Assembly: GCF_019931145.1 (NCBI RefSeq)
Contig: NZ_JAIOUV010000008.1
Coordinates: 1-64,000, forward strand
Length of the DNA: 64,000 nucleotides
Direction of reading: 5' to 3'
Source of the DNA: Marinicella meishanensis
Lineage (GTDB): Bacteria; Pseudomonadota; Gammaproteobacteria; Xanthomonadales; Marinicellaceae
Positions within the stretch are counted from its first letter, which is position 1. Every line of letters starts with the position of its first letter. A program made the translations under genes and the position numbers. The notes under the pieces are model-generated. The model was not told where the DNA came from, did no database searches, and was given only the letters and a program-made list of their open reading frames with translations. Shown here piece by piece: positions 62,501-64,000 of the stretch.

Positions 62501-62561
62501 TCTTTTTTGCGGGTTCATCCGCAGCTTGATGACACCTCATAAAACTTTCCAGCAAGCCAAA

Positions 62562-62591
62562 AAAAAACCCAACATCAATGTCAGGTTTTTT
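62562..62591. terminator. Bidirectional terminator between tRNA-Leu and the Imm7-like gene
   Basis: A long imperfect stem (AACC-TGACAT against ATGTTGGGTT with G-U pairs) flanked by A- and T-runs. It lies 35 bases beyond the Imm7-like stop. Confidence 0.7.
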
Positions 62592-62625
62592 AAGGCCCAA
62601 TTTTGTTTGTCACCCATAAATGGGT

Positions 62626-63021
62626 TCAGGCAATTTGCAAATTGTTGTGGTGAGAATTGTATTTGTCTGGGAAGAAGGTCATGTCACCAGACAACACCTC
62701 ACCGTTCATCATTTGCCACACACGAAATTGACTGTTCAAACAAGGGTTGTCCTCATCCTTAATGAATAAAATCCCTTCGCTGCCATCGGTCATTTTGTTG
62801 ATGGCAAAAAACAGTTTCAATACCCAACCTTCATAATGATTCAAGCGACCATCAAAGCGAATGAAAGGTTTGCCTTGTTGATAAAAGATATCAACCTTGG
62901 ATTGAATCGCAGAAAATTCGTCAATCACGTTTTTGATGGCATTGATGCGCGTGGTCAATTGATCTTCTTGCTTGCCTTGCGGAGCCAAATTAACGAGGAT
63001 CCAACCGTGAAATTCAAACAT
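62626..63021 (-). CDS. Imm7-like immunity protein candidate
   Basis: 131 residues starting M-F-E-F-H-G-W-I-L-V-N-L. This N-terminus and overall size resemble immunity protein 7 of polymorphic toxin systems. The middle has a beta-alpha pattern and no signal peptide, as expected for a cytosolic inhibitor. No toxin gene, Rhs element or secretion gene is visible in the window, so it would be an orphan. It lies just past tRNA-Leu, a common integration target. Family assignment is by eye and could be wrong. Confidence 0.5.
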   Translation of the reverse strand: MFEFHGWILVNLAPQGKQEDQLTTRINAIKNVIDEFSAIQSKVDIFYQQGKPFIRFDGRLNHYEGWVLKLFFAINKMTDGSEGILFIKDEDNPCLNSQFRVWQMMNGEVLSGDMTFFPDKYNSHHNNLQIA

Positions 63022-63308
63022 GTTATGTCCTGGTGGTTATTGAAAACATGGTTTTATTGTAGGCAAGATGCGAACAGATGCAGCCAGAAGACCAAGAAAA
63101 GGTCGGAATTGGCCGCAGAATCCACCCCTTTAGCCACCAGAACGGATTGAATCAGACCACAGTGCCAAATTTTGTAACAAAAATTGCATTTTTTTGCCAA
63201 ATGGGTCACAAAATAACCAACAATCCAGCATCCATGCGGCCTGAATTGGGTGGTTTACTCTATTCAGATCCTTACAATGGGTCCCATAAGGAACCTCAAA
63301 GGTGATTT
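63022..63308. other. Intergenic stretch with no supported gene
   Basis: 287 bases between the Imm7-like start and the 48-codon ORF. A possible -10 (TACAAT at 63273-63278) precedes the small ORF. I see nothing else convincing here. Confidence 0.5.
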
Positions 63309-63455
63309 ATGAATGACAAAAACGTCAAACCCCACAACAGTGTTGCGGACAGTTTGGAAGCCTTCCGACCATTTCCGGTTCATGCAAAGCGCAAACCGGT
63401 CGTAAAAAACAAATGGTTGGAACGGCTGAAGCAACTGCTCCATACCAAGCACTGA
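63309..63455 (+). CDS. Small ORF, 48 codons, with ribosome site and terminator
   Basis: M-N-D-K-N-V-K-P-H-N at the start, basic overall (about 10 Lys/Arg), Pro- and Phe-containing middle and a helical end (W-L-E-R-L-K-Q-L-L). AAAGGTG precedes the ATG with four to five bases between, and a 9-bp-stem terminator follows seven bases after the stop. Together these support translation. I know no family. It could be a small regulatory or membrane-associated protein. Confidence 0.55.
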   Translation: MNDKNVKPHNSVADSLEAFRPFPVHAKRKPVVKNKWLERLKQLLHTKH

Positions 63456-63461
63456 ACTGTC

Positions 63462-63495
63462 AGGCCGCCTCATCAAAAAGGCGGCCTTTTTTTTT
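63462..63495 (+). terminator. Terminator of the 48-codon ORF
   Basis: AGGCCGCCT/AGGCGGCCT, a perfect 9-bp stem, followed by nine or more T. Confidence 0.85.
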
Positions 63496-63573
63496 CAAGC
63501 AATGACTGATGGCAGTATCGAAATCCTGGGCACATGGGGTATCCTGATGATTTAACGACATGGAGATGTGACA

Positions 63574-63897
63574 ATGATCATCAGCACCACCCATACCTTA
63601 CAAGGACGGACCATTGAAAGCTACTGCGGCCTGGTGGCCGGCGAATCCATTCTCGGTGCCAACATCTTTCGGGATTTGTTTGGCAAAGTCAGGGACATCG
63701 TTGGCGGCCGCTCATCGGCCTATGAAAAAGTCATGGCCGAAGCCCGCCAGCAAGCCATCGAAGAATTGCGTGTTCAGGCTCAGAAACTGGGTGCCAACGC
63801 CGTTATTGGCATTGATGTGGACTATGAAGTCATTGGTGAAACCGGTTCCATGATGATGGTCAGTGCCATTGGCACCGCTGTAAAAGTCAGCGCCTGA
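63574..63897 (+). CDS. YbjQ family (UPF0145) protein
   Basis: 107 residues, the family's normal size. Segments [23 protein letters not shown] and [14 protein letters not shown] are typical of YbjQ. The proteins form pentamers of unknown function, linked by annotation to heavy metals but not firmly. The ATG at 63574 has GGAG eight bases upstream; an in-frame GTG two codons earlier is too close to it. Single gene, followed by a terminator. Confidence 0.92.
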   Translation: MIISTTHTLQGRTIESYCGLVAGESILGANIFRDLFGKVRDIVGGRSSAYEKVMAEARQQAIEELRVQAQKLGANAVIGIDVDYEVIGETGSMMMVSAIGTAVKVSA

Positions 63898-63910
63898 ATG
63901 ATCTGAGCAC

Positions 63911-63943
63911 AAAAAAGCCGCTGTGCAGTTCAGCGGCTTTTTT
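63911..63943. terminator. Terminator after the YbjQ-family gene
   Basis: AAAAAAGCCGCTG/CAGCGGCTTTTTT, a 13-bp stem usable on both strands. It probably also serves the gene entering from the right edge on the minus strand. Confidence 0.9.
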
Positions 63944-63957
63944 CTGTTTAAACAGTT

Positions 63958-64000
63958 TTATTTTGAGCGCAGGATCAAATCGCCCGAATGGGATTTGAGC
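63958..64000 (-). CDS. Possible 3' end of a minus-strand gene running off the window
   Basis: The minus frame ends in L-K-S-H-S-G-D-L-I-L-R-S-K then TAA at 63958-63960, just before the bidirectional terminator. The position fits a convergent gene, but only 13 residues are visible and no family can be named. Confidence 0.35.
   Translation of the reverse strand, partial: LKSHSGDLILRSK

Noticed and set aside
63078-63305. A 75-residue plus-strand frame before the 48-codon ORF
   Set aside because: No ribosome site, no family features, and it runs over the probable promoter of the small ORF.

Overview
The window reads as one contiguous stretch of a free-living Gammaproteobacterium chromosome. Evidence: a complete sucA-sucB-lpdA operon, a fused chorismate mutase/prephenate dehydrogenase (TyrA T-protein), LolC/E-LolD, PBP1C next to a bacterial alpha-2-macroglobulin, UmuC, RNase D, and a tRNA-Leu with encoded CCA. 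Many predicted secreted proteins and lipoproteins, two very long Cys-containing repeat proteins, and C-terminal F-x-x-x-F-E tails suggest a marine Marinicella/Xanthomonadales-like lineage. That placement is inference, not proof. Nothing indicates a phage, plasmid, insertion sequence or CRISPR array.

Layout. 1-6518: the 3' part of a giant secreted repeat protein. 6615-9886: an ABC transporter of the GldA-GldF-GldG type plus pdxH (minus strand). 9969-11174: a membrane fatty acid desaturase. 11245-22502 (minus): a second repeat-rich secreted protein and three exported hydrolases (DUF885, M16 peptidase, ExeM/NucH-type nuclease). 22830-23363: a lipoprotein built of 22-residue amphipathic repeats. 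23463-30750 (minus): pbpC and an alpha-2-macroglobulin lipoprotein. 30955-35147: lolC/E, lolD and comEC. 35182-37114 (minus): an OmpA-family porin and a small secreted protein with the C-terminal tail. 37268-39668: a hybrid histidine kinase and a LuxR-type response regulator. 39669-40664: a gene-free island of palindromic and direct repeats. 40665-43266: an SRAP (YedK/HMCES-like) protein, an unknown two-domain lipoprotein and UmuC, all overlapping. 43297-45006 (minus): a membrane diguanylate cyclase. 45200-50670: sucA-sucB-lpdA. 50725-53470: small exported proteins (M15-like, CIA30, fasciclin, CsgG-like). 53551-56599: tyrA, then a Bax-inhibitor-1/GNAT/Cys-rich lipoprotein operon. 56651-61198: rnd, diverging from a 5'-nucleotidase lipoprotein and a SUMF1-domain protein. 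61344-63897: dps, an HPF/RaiA-like protein, tRNA-Leu(CAA), an Imm7-like protein, a 48-codon ORF and a YbjQ-family protein. A further minus-strand gene probably enters at the right edge.

Most of the window is housekeeping plus cell-envelope biology: peptidoglycan synthesis, lipoprotein export, outer membrane and surface proteins. The stretches least explained by known modules are the SRAP-lipoprotein-UmuC overlap cluster next to the repeat island, the C-terminal F-x-x-x-F-E tail shared by three otherwise unrelated secreted proteins, and a terminator-like hairpin in the leader of the extracellular nuclease gene.
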